Made by a program: the position numbers and the translations under genes. From Zhengella mangrovi (GTDB lineage Bacteria > Pseudomonadota > Alphaproteobacteria > Rhizobiales > Rhizobiaceae), in contig NZ_PDVP01000013.1 in NCBI RefSeq assembly GCF_002727065.1, positions 1 through 64,000 on the forward strand: a stretch of 64,000 nt of DNA, read 5' to 3'. Under the pieces are notes generated by a model. It was not told the origin of the DNA and did no database searches. It saw only the letters and a program-made list of their open reading frames with translations. How positions within the stretch are numbered: the first letter of the stretch is position 1; the number at the start of each line of letters is the position of its first letter. Of the stretch, positions 9,225 through 18,539 are shown piece by piece.

Positions 9225-10220
9225 CTACTGCTTCATCGTCCAGCAGATGCCCTCGTCGCCGGCGTTGGCGGCGGTGACCGGCGTCAGCGTCGTGTACATC
9301 TGTCCGGAGATCTCGCCGGGCTTCACGCCCGCCGACAGCAGGTACTTGATCGTCGACGCCAGGTTGGCGCCCTGGTTGGGAACCGAGTAGACGACATTGA
9401 GATCGTAGGCGCCCGACTTGACCATGTCACAGGCGGCCTTGGTTTCGCCGCCGCCCGAGGTCGCCACGTAGACCTGGTCGGAAAGCCCGGCTTCATCGAC
9501 GGCGGCCGCCGTGCCGCGGTCCATGTTGTCCCAGAATCCGATGATGCCGCACAGGTCCGGGTTCTGCTTCAGCACCGTCTGGGTGATCGACTTGGCCTTG
9601 TCGGACTGCCACGAGGCCGACTGGTTGGAGACCACCTTGATGTCCGGGTTCTCGGCCAGCACGCTTTCGATGCCGGACATGGTGTAGGCGGAGGCCGCCG
9701 CCGTCAGGTCACCCTGCACGATGGCGATCTTGCCCGACTTGCCCTTGCAGGCCTCCACGACGTGGCGCGCCTGTACGGCGCCCATCTCGACCCAGTCGAC
9801 GCCGACATAGGCGGTGGATTTCTGCAGCGAGGCCATGTTGATCTGGACGATCAGGATGCCGTTGGCCTCGGCCTGCTTGATCAGCTTGGCATAGGTGGTG
9901 ACGTCGGGATTGTGCACCACGATGACGTCGGGCTTCTCGGCGATGAGCTGGGTCAGCGCCTGGGCGCCGGCCTGGATGTTGAAGTTCGGGTCGCGGACGA
10001 CGATTTCCACGCCCTGCGGCTCCAGTTCGCTCTTCAGGCCGGCCAGCCAGCCGATTGCCAGGTCCATGGCCATGGCGCCGGGAAGGAAGGCAACCTTCTT
10101 GCCCTTCAGCGCCTGGTAATAGCCGTCGCGCAGCGGCTCCTTGATGCCCTTGGCCACGGTGACGCCGGGCAGCGCCAGCAGCGCAACACCCATCGCAAGT
10201 ATTCTCAAGGAATTTCTCAT
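9225..10220 (-). CDS. Sugar ABC transporter substrate-binding protein (RbsB/CUT2 type)
   Basis: 331-residue periplasmic protein with a signal peptide at residues 1-23 (MRNSLRILAMGVALLALPG...TVA) and a Peripla_BP_4 fold. The family patterns IVVHNPDVTTYAKLIKQAEANGI, VGVDWVEMG and IAIVQGDLTAAAS are visible. It delivers substrate to the CUT2 permeases encoded on both sides. The ATG at 10220 follows a good GGGGAG ribosome-binding site about seven bases upstream. No residue pattern lets me name the sugar. Confidence 0.92.
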   Translation of the reverse strand: MRNSLRILAMGVALLALPGVTVAKGIKEPLRDGYYQALKGKKVAFLPGAMAMDLAIGWLAGLKSELEPQGVEIVVRDPNFNIQAGAQALTQLIAEKPDVIVVHNPDVTTYAKLIKQAEANGILIVQINMASLQKSTAYVGVDWVEMGAVQARHVVEACKGKSGKIAIVQGDLTAAASAYTMSGIESVLAENPDIKVVSNQSASWQSDKAKSITQTVLKQNPDLCGIIGFWDNMDRGTAAAVDEAGLSDQVYVATSGGGETKAACDMVKSGAYDLNVVYSVPNQGANLASTIKYLLSAGVKPGEISGQMYTTLTPVTAANAGDEGICWTMKQ

Positions 10221-10267
10221 GGTCTCACTCCCCTTGTTGCAGCGCCGTTTGCGCCCTTGATATTGGT

Positions 10268-11239
10268 TCAGATGTCGCCCTGCTGGGCGGTTTCCTCGTT
10301 TCGCGGGTTCAGCACCGTGTCGGCCATGATCGCGGCAAGCAGGACGAAACCCTTGATCAGGTTCTGGACCGGGAAACTGACGTCCAGGATGGTCAGGCCG
10401 TTGAGCAGCGTGCCGATGAGCAGCGTGCCGATCAGCACGTTGGTCACGCTGCCGCGCCCGCCCGACAGGCCGATGCCGCCGAGCACCACCACGAGGATGA
10501 CGTCGTAGATCCAGGTCGAGTTGTAGATGCGGGTCGACATCGAGCCGACCGAGGCGGCCATCACGAAGCCGGCCAGCGTGGCGATCAGGGCCGACGAGAC
10601 ATATTGCACGATCACCATGATGCGCACCGGGATGCCGGCCAGGCGCGCGGCCATCGGGTTGTCGCCCATCGAATAGGTGAAGACGCCTGCCGTCAGGCGC
10701 GACAGGAAGGCATGGACCGCCACCGCCACCAGCGCGAAGATCCAGATGGAATTCGGGATTCCGGCCAGCCGGCCGCGGCCGATCGCCGAGAGAAACTGCA
10801 GCGGTTCCGGCCAGACCACGGCTTCAGTCGAGAACAGGAAAGCCTGCCCCAGCCCGGCCAGGAACAGGCCGCTCGCAAGCGTCACGAACAGCGGCGGCAC
10901 CTCGGCATAGGCGATTAGCCAGCCATTGGCCGCGCCGAACAGGGCCGAAAGGGCCAGTCCTGCAATGATGGCCAGCGCCGTGGAATGCCCGGCGTCCGCC
11001 AGTTGCAGGGTCAGCGCGACCGGGATGGCAAGAGAGGCGATCATCGACAGGTCGACGCCCCGGCCGATCACGATCACGGCCATGCCGAGGCCCAGGATGC
11101 CGAGAATGGCCACGTTCTGGAGCAACGTCAGAAGGTTTTCGGTGTTGGCGAAACCGGGCAGCAGCAGCGACAGGCCGGCGAACAGCAGCACGAAGATCAC
11201 GCTGACGATCATCTGCTGTGAAAGCTGGAAACGGTGCAT
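10268..11239 (-). CDS. Sugar ABC transporter permease (RbsC/CUT2 type)
   Basis: 323-residue inner-membrane protein with about nine or ten hydrophobic segments and the CUT2 loop ILVVVLGGIGLSGGRGSVTNVLIGTLL near the C-terminus. It is the first gene of the transporter operon and pairs with the permease half of the 7022-9154 fusion, giving a heterodimeric channel. I chose the ATG at 11239 because the first membrane segment starts shortly after it (QLSQQMIVSVIFVLLFAG). An earlier in-frame start would add a Pro/Gly-rich tail that looks non-coding. The SBP gene follows 47 bases downstream. Confidence 0.9.
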   Translation of the reverse strand: MHRFQLSQQMIVSVIFVLLFAGLSLLLPGFANTENLLTLLQNVAILGILGLGMAVIVIGRGVDLSMIASLAIPVALTLQLADAGHSTALAIIAGLALSALFGAANGWLIAYAEVPPLFVTLASGLFLAGLGQAFLFSTEAVVWPEPLQFLSAIGRGRLAGIPNSIWIFALVAVAVHAFLSRLTAGVFTYSMGDNPMAARLAGIPVRIMVIVQYVSSALIATLAGFVMAASVGSMSTRIYNSTWIYDVILVVVLGGIGLSGGRGSVTNVLIGTLLIGTLLNGLTILDVSFPVQNLIKGFVLLAAIMADTVLNPRNEETAQQGDI

Positions 11240-11516
11240 CCCTTGCCCTGGCGCGTCGCGCCATCTCCCTTCCGGCGGAGGAGGCAGGAGGCCCGCGACA
11301 GCCGGAACCTGGGCACAGCCCATCACGCAGCCGCCCGCAAGGCGCAGGCCGGCAATCGTCCGGAAAACGGGATGCAGCCGCTCCTCCCATGGCTGCAAGA
11401 TCAATATTGCCTATGATTAGGGAGATTTCACATGAACGTTTTACATGGCGATCATGCTCGCAACCGATCCCGTGCCGTCCACCGGAACGCCGGCGAGCCG
11501 GACCGGCATGGCGAAG

Positions 11517-13250
11517 TTATCGGGGCAGGCCCGCCTTTCGAAGGCCCGCGACGTAGCGGGCGCGCAGGTCTGGCCGTGCGAACCGGACGCGGGCCTCCTC
11601 GTCTGCAATTGAGAAGCCGGGCAGGGCGGCCAGCACTTCGGCAATCTCCCATTCGGCATCGTCCTTCCGGTCGAGAAGTCCGTAGATGGAGATCAGCAGC
11701 AAACGTCCCTGCTGGAAATTGTTGTTCCGCTCGAGCACGTTTTCGATGATGGCCACGGCCTCGTCGTAGCGCTCCATGACGAAATAGGCATTGCTCAGCG
11801 CGTAGGGGTAGATGTAGCCATGGCGCGGGCTCAGCTTCATTCCCTTGCGAATGGAGACGATGGCGTCCTCGGGCCTGCCCGCATAGGCGAGGAAAAGACC
11901 CAGCACCACGTGGCCGTCGGCATAGTTGGCATCGAGCGCAACCGCTTCGCGAAGTTCCGCGATGCCGTCCTCGATCCGCCGCTCCGATCCGTAGACCTGG
12001 GCGAGCACGTAATGCATCTGCGGCGATCGTTCATCGAGGGCGAGGGCGGCACGCGCGTGTTTCGCAGCCAGCCTGCGCGAAAGGTCAGGGTCGTTCGACC
12101 AGCCGAATGTTGCGTCGACAGCGTGCGCCAGGGCCAGTCCGCCCTGGGCGCGTCCGAAGGAAGGGTCCATGGCAATGGACTGTTCGAAGAATTCGCGCGC
12201 CTCGGCATTGGCTTCCGGCGAATAGACGGCGACGCGGGCCTGCCCTTTGAGGTACAGGTCATAGGCCGCCGGGTCCACCTTGGCGTATTCGCTCAAGCCG
12301 ACCTCCTCGTGCGGCGTGAGCCTCACGGAGAGCGCCGTGACGATCTGCTTCGTCAGGTCATCCTGCAGGGCGAAGACATCGGAAAGCTGGCGGTCGTAGC
12401 GGTCGGTCCAGAGATATGCCCCCGTCTCGCTATCGACGATATTCACGTTCACCCGGACATGATCGCCGGAACGCCGCACACTTCCCTGGACGAGGTAGCG
12501 CGCGCCCAGGTCGCGCGCGATCTGGTCAAGCGGCGCCGGGTCGTCCTTGTAGGCGAAGGTCGAGTTCTGGGCGATGACGAACAGGCCCGAGATCTTCGAA
12601 ACGTCGGTGATCAGGTCGATGGTGATGCCGTCGGCGAAGTAATCCTGCGTCGAATCCCCGCCGACATTCTTGAACGGCAGGATCGCGACCGATTTTTCCG
12701 GGAAACGGCTGACCGCCAATGGGCCGGCTTCATCCACCTGTCCGGTCCGGAACACGGCGAGGATCGCAAGTACGACGAGAATGGCGCCAAGCGCCGTGAG
12801 CAGGCGGCGCCTGGCCGGCGTGGTCCGTGGCGTGCTGCCGGCATCCCGTGTCCGGAGAGCATGGCTCCCCTCGTGCCCGGGCAAAGTCACCGGAGCGACC
12901 ATCCGGTAGCCCTTCTTGGAAACCGTCTCGATGTAGCGCGGATCTCGCGCGTCATCGCCAAGGACCTTGCGCAGTTTCTGCACCGTGCTGGTCAGGGTTT
13001 CATAGCTGACGATCGTATCGGCCCAGACAGCCTCTTCCAGCGTCGACCGGCTGATCACCAGGTTTGGATGGCCGGCCAGAAAGACCAGCACGTCCATCAT
13101 CTTGGGCTCGAGCTTCGCTTCTTCGCCATCGCGGGAAATGCGGCCCGACGGCGCGTCGACCAGCCAGTCGAGCAGGCGAAAGCGCTGTTCGGACAGAGCC
13201 ATGCTCCCGACAGTGTGGTCGCCCTTGACTGGCCAGAGTTCCCCCGGCAT
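11517..13250 (-). CDS. CadC-like winged-helix regulator with TolB-like and TPR regions
   Basis: 577-residue protein. Residues about 18-118 are an OmpR/CadC-type winged helix (LEPKMMDVLVFLAGHPN, TLTSTVQKLRKVLGDD, YIETVSKKGYRM). A hydrophobic span at about 150-166 follows, then a domain beginning SVAILPFKNVGGD seen in adenylate-cyclase-associated and TolB-like regulators. TPR-like repeats run from about 320 to 560. The architecture suggests a membrane-anchored regulator that senses a signal outside the cytoplasm. The start at 13250 has an AGGAG about 11 bases upstream; an alternative ATG at 13202 begins nearer the domain. It is divergent from the secreted-protein gene at 13410, its possible target. 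Confidence 0.85.
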   Translation of the reverse strand: MPGELWPVKGDHTVGSMALSEQRFRLLDWLVDAPSGRISRDGEEAKLEPKMMDVLVFLAGHPNLVISRSTLEEAVWADTIVSYETLTSTVQKLRKVLGDDARDPRYIETVSKKGYRMVAPVTLPGHEGSHALRTRDAGSTPRTTPARRRLLTALGAILVVLAILAVFRTGQVDEAGPLAVSRFPEKSVAILPFKNVGGDSTQDYFADGITIDLITDVSKISGLFVIAQNSTFAYKDDPAPLDQIARDLGARYLVQGSVRRSGDHVRVNVNIVDSETGAYLWTDRYDRQLSDVFALQDDLTKQIVTALSVRLTPHEEVGLSEYAKVDPAAYDLYLKGQARVAVYSPEANAEAREFFEQSIAMDPSFGRAQGGLALAHAVDATFGWSNDPDLSRRLAAKHARAALALDERSPQMHYVLAQVYGSERRIEDGIAELREAVALDANYADGHVVLGLFLAYAGRPEDAIVSIRKGMKLSPRHGYIYPYALSNAYFVMERYDEAVAIIENVLERNNNFQQGRLLLISIYGLLDRKDDAEWEIAEVLAALPGFSIADEEARVRFARPDLRARYVAGLRKAGLPR

Positions 13251-13409
13251 CGCCGTCAGTACTCCTCTGGATATCTAACCCATTGGAAAGTCATGATAAT
13301 ATAAAAATGAGAATAACTCCATCTTTTTCCAATAACGCGCCATGGCGGCTTGGCTACGGTTTTCCCGGAGACCCGCGGAGGCGGGCGGGGTGAACAGAGG
13401 GAGATACAG

Positions 13410-14090
13410 ATGGAACGGATGCATGGCCTGGCACGATGTGCAGCGTTCGCGGCAGTCGCCAGCCTCGGCCTGGCGTTTGTCGTTGCCGGAGGCCAGGCGG
13501 CAGCGGACCGCGGTGCCGGGTCTGTCAGCGCCCCGGACCAGGGGCGCGGATCCGGACCTGACGCGGGGGATTTCGAACTCGGGTACGACTTTCTTTCCGC
13601 CCGGGAAACGCTGAAGGGACAACTCGGGATCGTCTACGAGAACCTGCGGGGCAGTCCGGACGGCAAGATGCCTTTCGCGCTGACCTACATGATGAAGAAC
13701 CCGGACGGTTCGGTTTCGCAGATCAGGTTCACGCACCTGGCCGAACTGGCGACGTTCATCGCCACGGTCCAGCGCAAAGAAGACCGCTATGCCGATGCGA
13801 TCCTGGAGCGCGGCTTTCGAAGCATCGCCCGCCGCTACGGCGCCGACGTCACGCAAGCCTGTGCTGGCCACTGGCTGGCAAGGGGTCCCGTGACCGTCGA
13901 ACAGGATCACTTTCGCCTCGCCATACGCCAGGGAGAGAAGACATTTTCTGGCGCGGCGGTAAGAGACGCGGTGACGGTCATCTCTCCCGGTGGACAGTGG
14001 CCGCCGTTGCTTGGAAGGATCGATCGGGAAAACCGGATTGTTCTGAAGGACGACCTGACGGGATGCGTGATCCGCCTGGTGCCCGGCTAG
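13410..14090 (+). CDS. Secreted protein of unknown function
   Basis: 226-residue protein with a clear signal peptide (MERMHGLARCAAFAAVASLG, cleavage probably near AADRG). The mature part has an ordinary soluble composition and no family I recognise. The region ADAILERGFRSIARRYGADV and a C-terminal part with VTVISPGGQWPP and DLTGCVIRLVPG suggest a small folded periplasmic domain. GGGAG seven bases before the ATG supports this start. It is divergent from the CadC-like regulator, and the 159-base AT-richer gap between them probably holds both promoters. Confidence 0.65.
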   Translation: MERMHGLARCAAFAAVASLGLAFVVAGGQAAADRGAGSVSAPDQGRGSGPDAGDFELGYDFLSARETLKGQLGIVYENLRGSPDGKMPFALTYMMKNPDGSVSQIRFTHLAELATFIATVQRKEDRYADAILERGFRSIARRYGADVTQACAGHWLARGPVTVEQDHFRLAIRQGEKTFSGAAVRDAVTVISPGGQWPPLLGRIDRENRIVLKDDLTGCVIRLVPG

Positions 14091-14279
14091 AGGCCAGCGC
14101 CGCCGGACCGGCCGGATCGACCCTGCTGGAGAATGTTGTTCCACGCGTGCACGGTTGCGATGATCGCCGCGGCCTCCTTGGGCCTTGCCTGAATTTACTG
14201 GCGTCGCGAAGGGCAATGTGGTGCCATGATCGCTGGCGGGCGGCAGGGGTCCGTTGCCGGGGCAGAGGGGAGGCGGCAC

Positions 14280-15461
14280 ATGACGGTCACCAGGACGAAG
14301 GTTGCCATCGTTGGCGGCGGACCCGCAGGCCTCATGCTCAGTCATATTCTGGGCCGCAACGGCATCGACAACATCGTCGTGGAACGCCAAAGCATCGACC
14401 ATGTCGCGTCCCGGATCCGCGCCGGCGTCCTGGAATACGGAACCGCCGAACTCCTGAAGCAGCATGGGCTGGCCGAGAGGATGCTGCGGGAAGGAAAACC
14501 CAAGGACGGCACGCTGATCGTGTGGGAAAACCGCCCGGATTTCTTCATCGACCTGACGCGGTGGACCGGCAGGCAGATGTGGGCCTGGGGACAGACCTAT
14601 ATCCAGGAAGACCTGCATCGCGCCCTGATCGCGTCCGGGGCACAGCTCGTCCACGAGGCCGGGGATGTTGCACTGCACGACGTCACCGGCAACCCGTCGC
14701 TGACCTACGAGAAGGACGGCGTCCGGCACCGGATCGACTGCGATTTCATTTGCGGATGTGACGGGTTCCACGGTCCTTCCCGCCACGCCATCCCCAAGGA
14801 TGGACGACGCGAGTACGAACGGGTCTACCCGTTTGCCTGGCTTGGAATCATGGTCGAGTGCCCGCCCCTGGAGAATTTCACTTACGCCTACCATTCGGAC
14901 GGGATGGCGATGGCGGCCCAGCGCAACCCGATGCTCAGCCGCTACTACGTCCAGGTCCCGCTTTCAGACCGCATCGAGGACTGGCCCGACGACCGCTTCT
15001 GGGAAACCCTGTTGCGCCGGCTTCCGGATCACTTGGCCGGTCAGGTCCGCACCGGACCCTCGATCGAGAAATCGATGGCTCCGCTCCGGTCCTTCGTGTC
15101 CGAACCCTTGCGGTGGGGCAGGCTGTTCCTGGCCGGTGACGCCAGCCACATCGTGCCACCGACAGGCGCCAAGGGGCTCAATCTCGCATTCTCCGATGTC
15201 TTCTATCTCAGCCGGGCCCTGACCACGCACTACCTCGAAGGATCGGATCACTATCTCGACACCTATTCGGAGATGGCCCTGCGCCGGATCTGGGCCGCGG
15301 AAAACATCAGCTGGCGGCTGACGAAGATGCTGCACGTTTTTCCCGACGAAACCCCGTTCGACCAGAAGCTGCGCGAAAGCGACTACGACCTGCTGCTGCG
15401 GTCCGAGGCCGCCCAGCAGGCACTCGCACACGAGTATCTCGGCTTGCCGTTCGAGACGTGA
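14280..15461 (+). CDS. pobA: 4-hydroxybenzoate 3-monooxygenase
   Basis: 393-residue FAD- and NAD(P)H-dependent hydroxylase converting 4-hydroxybenzoate to protocatechuate. The length equals that of the family. Visible motifs: FAD-binding GGGPAG (12-17), RIRAGVLE, the substrate-loop SRYYVQVPL (Ser at about 220, equivalent to Ser212/Arg214 of the Pseudomonas enzyme), the second FAD motif FLAGDASHIVPPTGAKGLN and the C-terminal EYLGLP. No pobR-type regulator or protocatechuate genes are adjacent; the gene stands alone between a secreted-protein gene and pgpA. The ATG at 14280 follows a purine-rich GAGGCGG stretch. Confidence 0.95.
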   Translation: MTVTRTKVAIVGGGPAGLMLSHILGRNGIDNIVVERQSIDHVASRIRAGVLEYGTAELLKQHGLAERMLREGKPKDGTLIVWENRPDFFIDLTRWTGRQMWAWGQTYIQEDLHRALIASGAQLVHEAGDVALHDVTGNPSLTYEKDGVRHRIDCDFICGCDGFHGPSRHAIPKDGRREYERVYPFAWLGIMVECPPLENFTYAYHSDGMAMAAQRNPMLSRYYVQVPLSDRIEDWPDDRFWETLLRRLPDHLAGQVRTGPSIEKSMAPLRSFVSEPLRWGRLFLAGDASHIVPPTGAKGLNLAFSDVFYLSRALTTHYLEGSDHYLDTYSEMALRRIWAAENISWRLTKMLHVFPDETPFDQKLRESDYDLLLRSEAAQQALAHEYLGLPFET

Positions 15462-15512
15462 TCGCCGGCTTTTCAGGCATCGGCGGTTCGCCGGAACATC
15501 GCCGGAAATCCG

Positions 15513-16031
15513 TCACATCCCCAACGCGGACGCCGGCCAACGGGTGGCGAGGACATGCCAGCCGGCCAGGATCAGCATGGCCCAGCCGGCCGCCAGGATG
15601 TCGTCGAGGATGACCGCGAAGCCGGACGTGCCCTGCCGGTCGGGAATATGCACCGGCCATGGCTTCACGATATCGAAAACGCGAAACAGGATCAGGGCTG
15701 CCAGCCAGCCGGTCCAGCTTGCCGGTGCCACCAGCAGCGTCAGGGCCATTCCGATCGTTTCATCGATGACGATGGCGTTGTGATCGTGCTCGCCGAGATC
15801 GTCGCCCGTCTTTCCCGAGGCCCACGACGCGATCGCGATCAGGGCGGCGAGGACCGCCAGCTGGATCGGCAACGGCAGGAAGGACAGCGCCCAGAACAGC
15901 GGGATTGCCCCGAGTGCCCCCGCGGTGCCGGGCGCGTAGGGAGAGAGCCCGAGCCCGAAGGCGAGCGCGATCGCCTGGTGCGGCCTGCGCACCATTTCGC
16001 GGAAGGTCGGCTCTCGGCTGTGCGCGGACAT
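15513..16031 (-). CDS. pgpA: PgpA-family lipid phosphatase
   Basis: 172-residue integral membrane phosphatase with PgpA hallmarks: GLGLSPYAPGTAGALGAIP (27-45), IDETIG and FRVFDIVKPWP. The family removes the phosphate from phosphatidylglycerophosphate. PgpA-like enzymes have also been assigned to phosphatidylinositol-phosphate in inositol-lipid clusters of Bacteroidetes, as I recall. It is the last gene of a minus-strand operon after a CDP-alcohol phosphatidyltransferase (16-base gap), so it probably dephosphorylates that enzyme's product. Whether that is PG or an inositol lipid is open. Confidence 0.88.
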   Translation of the reverse strand: MSAHSREPTFREMVRRPHQAIALAFGLGLSPYAPGTAGALGAIPLFWALSFLPLPIQLAVLAALIAIASWASGKTGDDLGEHDHNAIVIDETIGMALTLLVAPASWTGWLAALILFRVFDIVKPWPVHIPDRQGTSGFAVILDDILAAGWAMLILAGWHVLATRWPASALGM

Positions 16032-16047
16032 GGCCTGCCGCCTCCGC

Positions 16048-16686
16048 TCAGGTGGTGGGTCCGCCGGTCAGCTCGCTCGAAGGCCTGAGGAAGAAATAGG
16101 CCCGCAGGATGCGTTGCAACGCGGTGAAATTGGTGAGCACCGCCAGGATGACGAGGCCGGCGTAGAGGGGGCTGCCGCCGAGCATGGCCGGCAAGCTCAG
16201 GACGCTTTCGGCGAAAAGGGCCACCGGCAGGAACCACAGGCGCACCGGCCGCTGCAGGTAGTCCGGCCAGTCCTTGTTCCCGGTCGGCCTTTCCAGCGCC
16301 ACCCGCGCCTTGGCATAGCTGATCATCATCGATCCGAAGAGGATCACGAACAGGAGGGTCCAGTAGCCCGTCACGATGCCGACGGCGAAATAGACGATGG
16401 CCTCCTGGTATCGGTCGATCGTGGCGTCGAAATAGCCGCCGAAGCGCGTCGAACGGCCCTGGTAGCGGGCAACCGCGCCATCCAGCGCGTCGGTCGTGAA
16501 GGAGAGCGACAGCCCGACGGCAAGCCAGTAGGGGTCGCGCGTGATGACGTAGGCCGTGCTGTGCGCAATGATCAGGAACAGGCCGATCAGCGTGATCTGG
16601 TTCGGCGAGACGCCGGATTCGCAAAGCTGGACGAACGCCCATTTGCCGAACCGCACGACGTGGGAAACGAGGGCCTCGATGATCAT
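16048..16686 (-). CDS. CDP-alcohol phosphatidyltransferase
   Basis: 212-residue membrane enzyme with the complete family motif D-x2-D-G-x2-A-R-x8-G-x3-D-x3-D, running from DALDGAVAR to the final Asp of YFDATID (about residues 66-91), and five or six hydrophobic segments. Such enzymes move a phosphatidyl group from CDP-diacylglycerol to a polyol (phosphate). Paired with PgpA, the acceptor is probably a phosphorylated alcohol such as glycerol-3-phosphate or inositol-phosphate; an inositol-phosphate synthase gene lies about 15 kb away at 31463. The ATG at 16686 is 11 bases after the stop of the activase partner gene, which supports one operon. No strong ribosome-binding site is seen. Confidence 0.87.
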   Translation of the reverse strand: MIIEALVSHVVRFGKWAFVQLCESGVSPNQITLIGLFLIIAHSTAYVITRDPYWLAVGLSLSFTTDALDGAVARYQGRSTRFGGYFDATIDRYQEAIVYFAVGIVTGYWTLLFVILFGSMMISYAKARVALERPTGNKDWPDYLQRPVRLWFLPVALFAESVLSLPAMLGGSPLYAGLVILAVLTNFTALQRILRAYFFLRPSSELTGGPTT

Positions 16687-16697
16687 AAGGACTTGGC

Positions 16698-18395
16698 TCA
16701 GCTGATCGGTTGCGTCTGGAGCAGACGGCGCGTTGCCGCCAGCGGGCGTTTCATCCAGCCGCCGGAAACGGCATGAAGCTGGGCCACGGCCGTTGCTGCC
16801 GTCCGCTTGCGCCAGCGATAGCCGCTGACGCTGTTCAGCCCGGCCCGCTTCAGCCGGAGGCGCGCCTCGTCCGCGTCGAGACCGGTTTCCTCGCAGGCGC
16901 GCGCGAATTCCGACCGGGCCATCTCGCGGGCCTTGAAAAGCTGCATCTGGACCCGCGAATGCAGCAGCACAGCCGCGTCGCCGGTCGTTTCCACGGCGCA
17001 GAAGACGGCATCGGGATAGAGCTCGCTGACCTGCGACTGGATGCCGTCCGAGATGCCCGAAGACGGCATGCAGCCGAAAGGCTTGATCGAGATCACCATG
17101 TGCGCCTTGCGGTACAGCGCCGTCTGGATCAGCTTGCCGACCTCCATGTGGCCTTCGCCGCCACGGATGTGGTTGTCGTAGAACCGGTTGGAAAGCTCCG
17201 CCATCTCGTCCATGTCCGGCAGCCGGGCATGGCGCAGGCCGATCGCCCAGGCATAGGTATGGAAGGCCGCCTTCAGCGCCTTCTCGGCGATCCAGAGCTG
17301 CACGAGCCGCTTGCGCTCGTCCTTGTCGCCAAGTCCCATCCGGGCGTGGTCGGACTTGCGCAGCATCATGCGCCGCCGCGTGTCCCAGCGGTTCTGCCAG
17401 ACCTGGTACATCACCCAGGCCATCACCATCTGTCCGTCCACCTCGGCGCCTTCCTGCTCCAGGAAGCGCTGCAGGTGGTAGCAGCCGTCGCCTTCCGTCG
17501 TCATCGCCCAGAATTCGCCGATGATCGAGACCTTGGGCTTGGCGCGCATCCAGTCGAGTTCGACCGTGTCGAGCACCGTGCGGCAGCGCCGCATGGCGCG
17601 CAGGGAATTCCGCCCGCTCGACAGCGCCTCGCGCAGGATCTTGCGGCACGCCTCCACCGCCTGGTCGGTTGCACCCGGCGTCACTTCGTAGGGCCGCATG
17701 CGATAGGCCATCACGTTGAGGATGTCGCCGATCATCACCGCCTTGATCAGCGCGAAGATGAACACCCGGTCCAGGACGAGGCCGACGTCGTCGCCGCAGG
17801 CCTGGCGCAGGCCGCCGTTGTTGTCGAGCAGCAGCACGCGGAAACCGGTGTAGCCTGCATCGCGCAGCGCCTTGCGGTATTCCGTGGCATAGGTGCCGAA
17901 GCGGCAGGGGCCGCACGCGCCGACCGTCGTGAAGACGTAATTGTCGATGATCTCCTGGCGCGAAAGCCCTTTGCCCTCCAGGTCGCGCAGGTACTTGATC
18001 AGGTTGCCGACCGTGAAATAGGTCGGGTTGCACTGGCCGCGGTTGCCGAATTCCTTGCCGAAGCGAAGCGCGTCGTTGTCCGGCGTATCCAGCACGCGGA
18101 CCTTGTAGCCCAGTCCCTCCAGCGCCCCGCCGATCAGGATGTCCTGCGATTGGGTCAGCCCGCCGAACAGCAGGGTCGTATGCTCGCGCTGGGCCCGGGT
18201 GAAACCCTGCGGGTTGGCGTCGAACCAGTGCCGCGGTGCCGCTTTCGCCTCGCCGGCGCAGCTCTGGCAGGACGGTCCGGCCGAAAGGTCGGGCAGAACG
18301 GGCCGGGCGGAGGCATCGCTGCGCGCACCGGGGACCCGGCCGTGAACGCCATCGTCCGGTTCAACGAATTGCCGTAACTCGGGACGCTGGTTCAT
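16698..18395 (-). CDS. 2-hydroxyacyl-CoA dehydratase/reductase-like Fe-S protein (COG3581 type), PlsA/GeR-like half
   Basis: 565-residue protein that appears homologous to the C-terminal part of large acyl-CoA dehydratase activase proteins. Conserved-looking stretches include GGLTQSQDILIGGALEGLGY, GNRGQCNPTYFTVGNLI, VGACGPCRFGTY, TEGDGCYHLQRFLE and KPFGCMPSSG; the cysteines in them are candidates for iron-sulfur ligands. In many genomes this region is fused to the activase encoded just upstream, whereas here the two are separate genes 144 bases apart. The same domain set makes up the clostridial plasmalogen synthase system and the bacterial glycerol ester reductase, as I recall. The start ATG at 18395 is preceded by a purine-rich GAGAAG. 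Confidence 0.75.
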   Translation of the reverse strand: MNQRPELRQFVEPDDGVHGRVPGARSDASARPVLPDLSAGPSCQSCAGEAKAAPRHWFDANPQGFTRAQREHTTLLFGGLTQSQDILIGGALEGLGYKVRVLDTPDNDALRFGKEFGNRGQCNPTYFTVGNLIKYLRDLEGKGLSRQEIIDNYVFTTVGACGPCRFGTYATEYRKALRDAGYTGFRVLLLDNNGGLRQACGDDVGLVLDRVFIFALIKAVMIGDILNVMAYRMRPYEVTPGATDQAVEACRKILREALSSGRNSLRAMRRCRTVLDTVELDWMRAKPKVSIIGEFWAMTTEGDGCYHLQRFLEQEGAEVDGQMVMAWVMYQVWQNRWDTRRRMMLRKSDHARMGLGDKDERKRLVQLWIAEKALKAAFHTYAWAIGLRHARLPDMDEMAELSNRFYDNHIRGGEGHMEVGKLIQTALYRKAHMVISIKPFGCMPSSGISDGIQSQVSELYPDAVFCAVETTGDAAVLLHSRVQMQLFKAREMARSEFARACEETGLDADEARLRLKRAGLNSVSGYRWRKRTAATAVAQLHAVSGGWMKRPLAATRRLLQTQPIS

Positions 18396-18539
18396 CGGCG
18401 TGTTTCTTCTCGCAAGACCTGGCAGGGCACATGGACTTCCCAGTCCCGGCAGCCGCAAGTGAACTGCCAACCGGTTTATTTTACCTCGATTTTCATCGCG
18501 GCGACAAGCCGCCGCGATGGCGCACACCATGTGCTGGCG

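Noticed and set aside
15462-15512. Repeated CCGGCGA-like words between pobA and pgpA
   Set aside because: They do not form a stable long stem with a T-tract and are expected by chance at this GC content.
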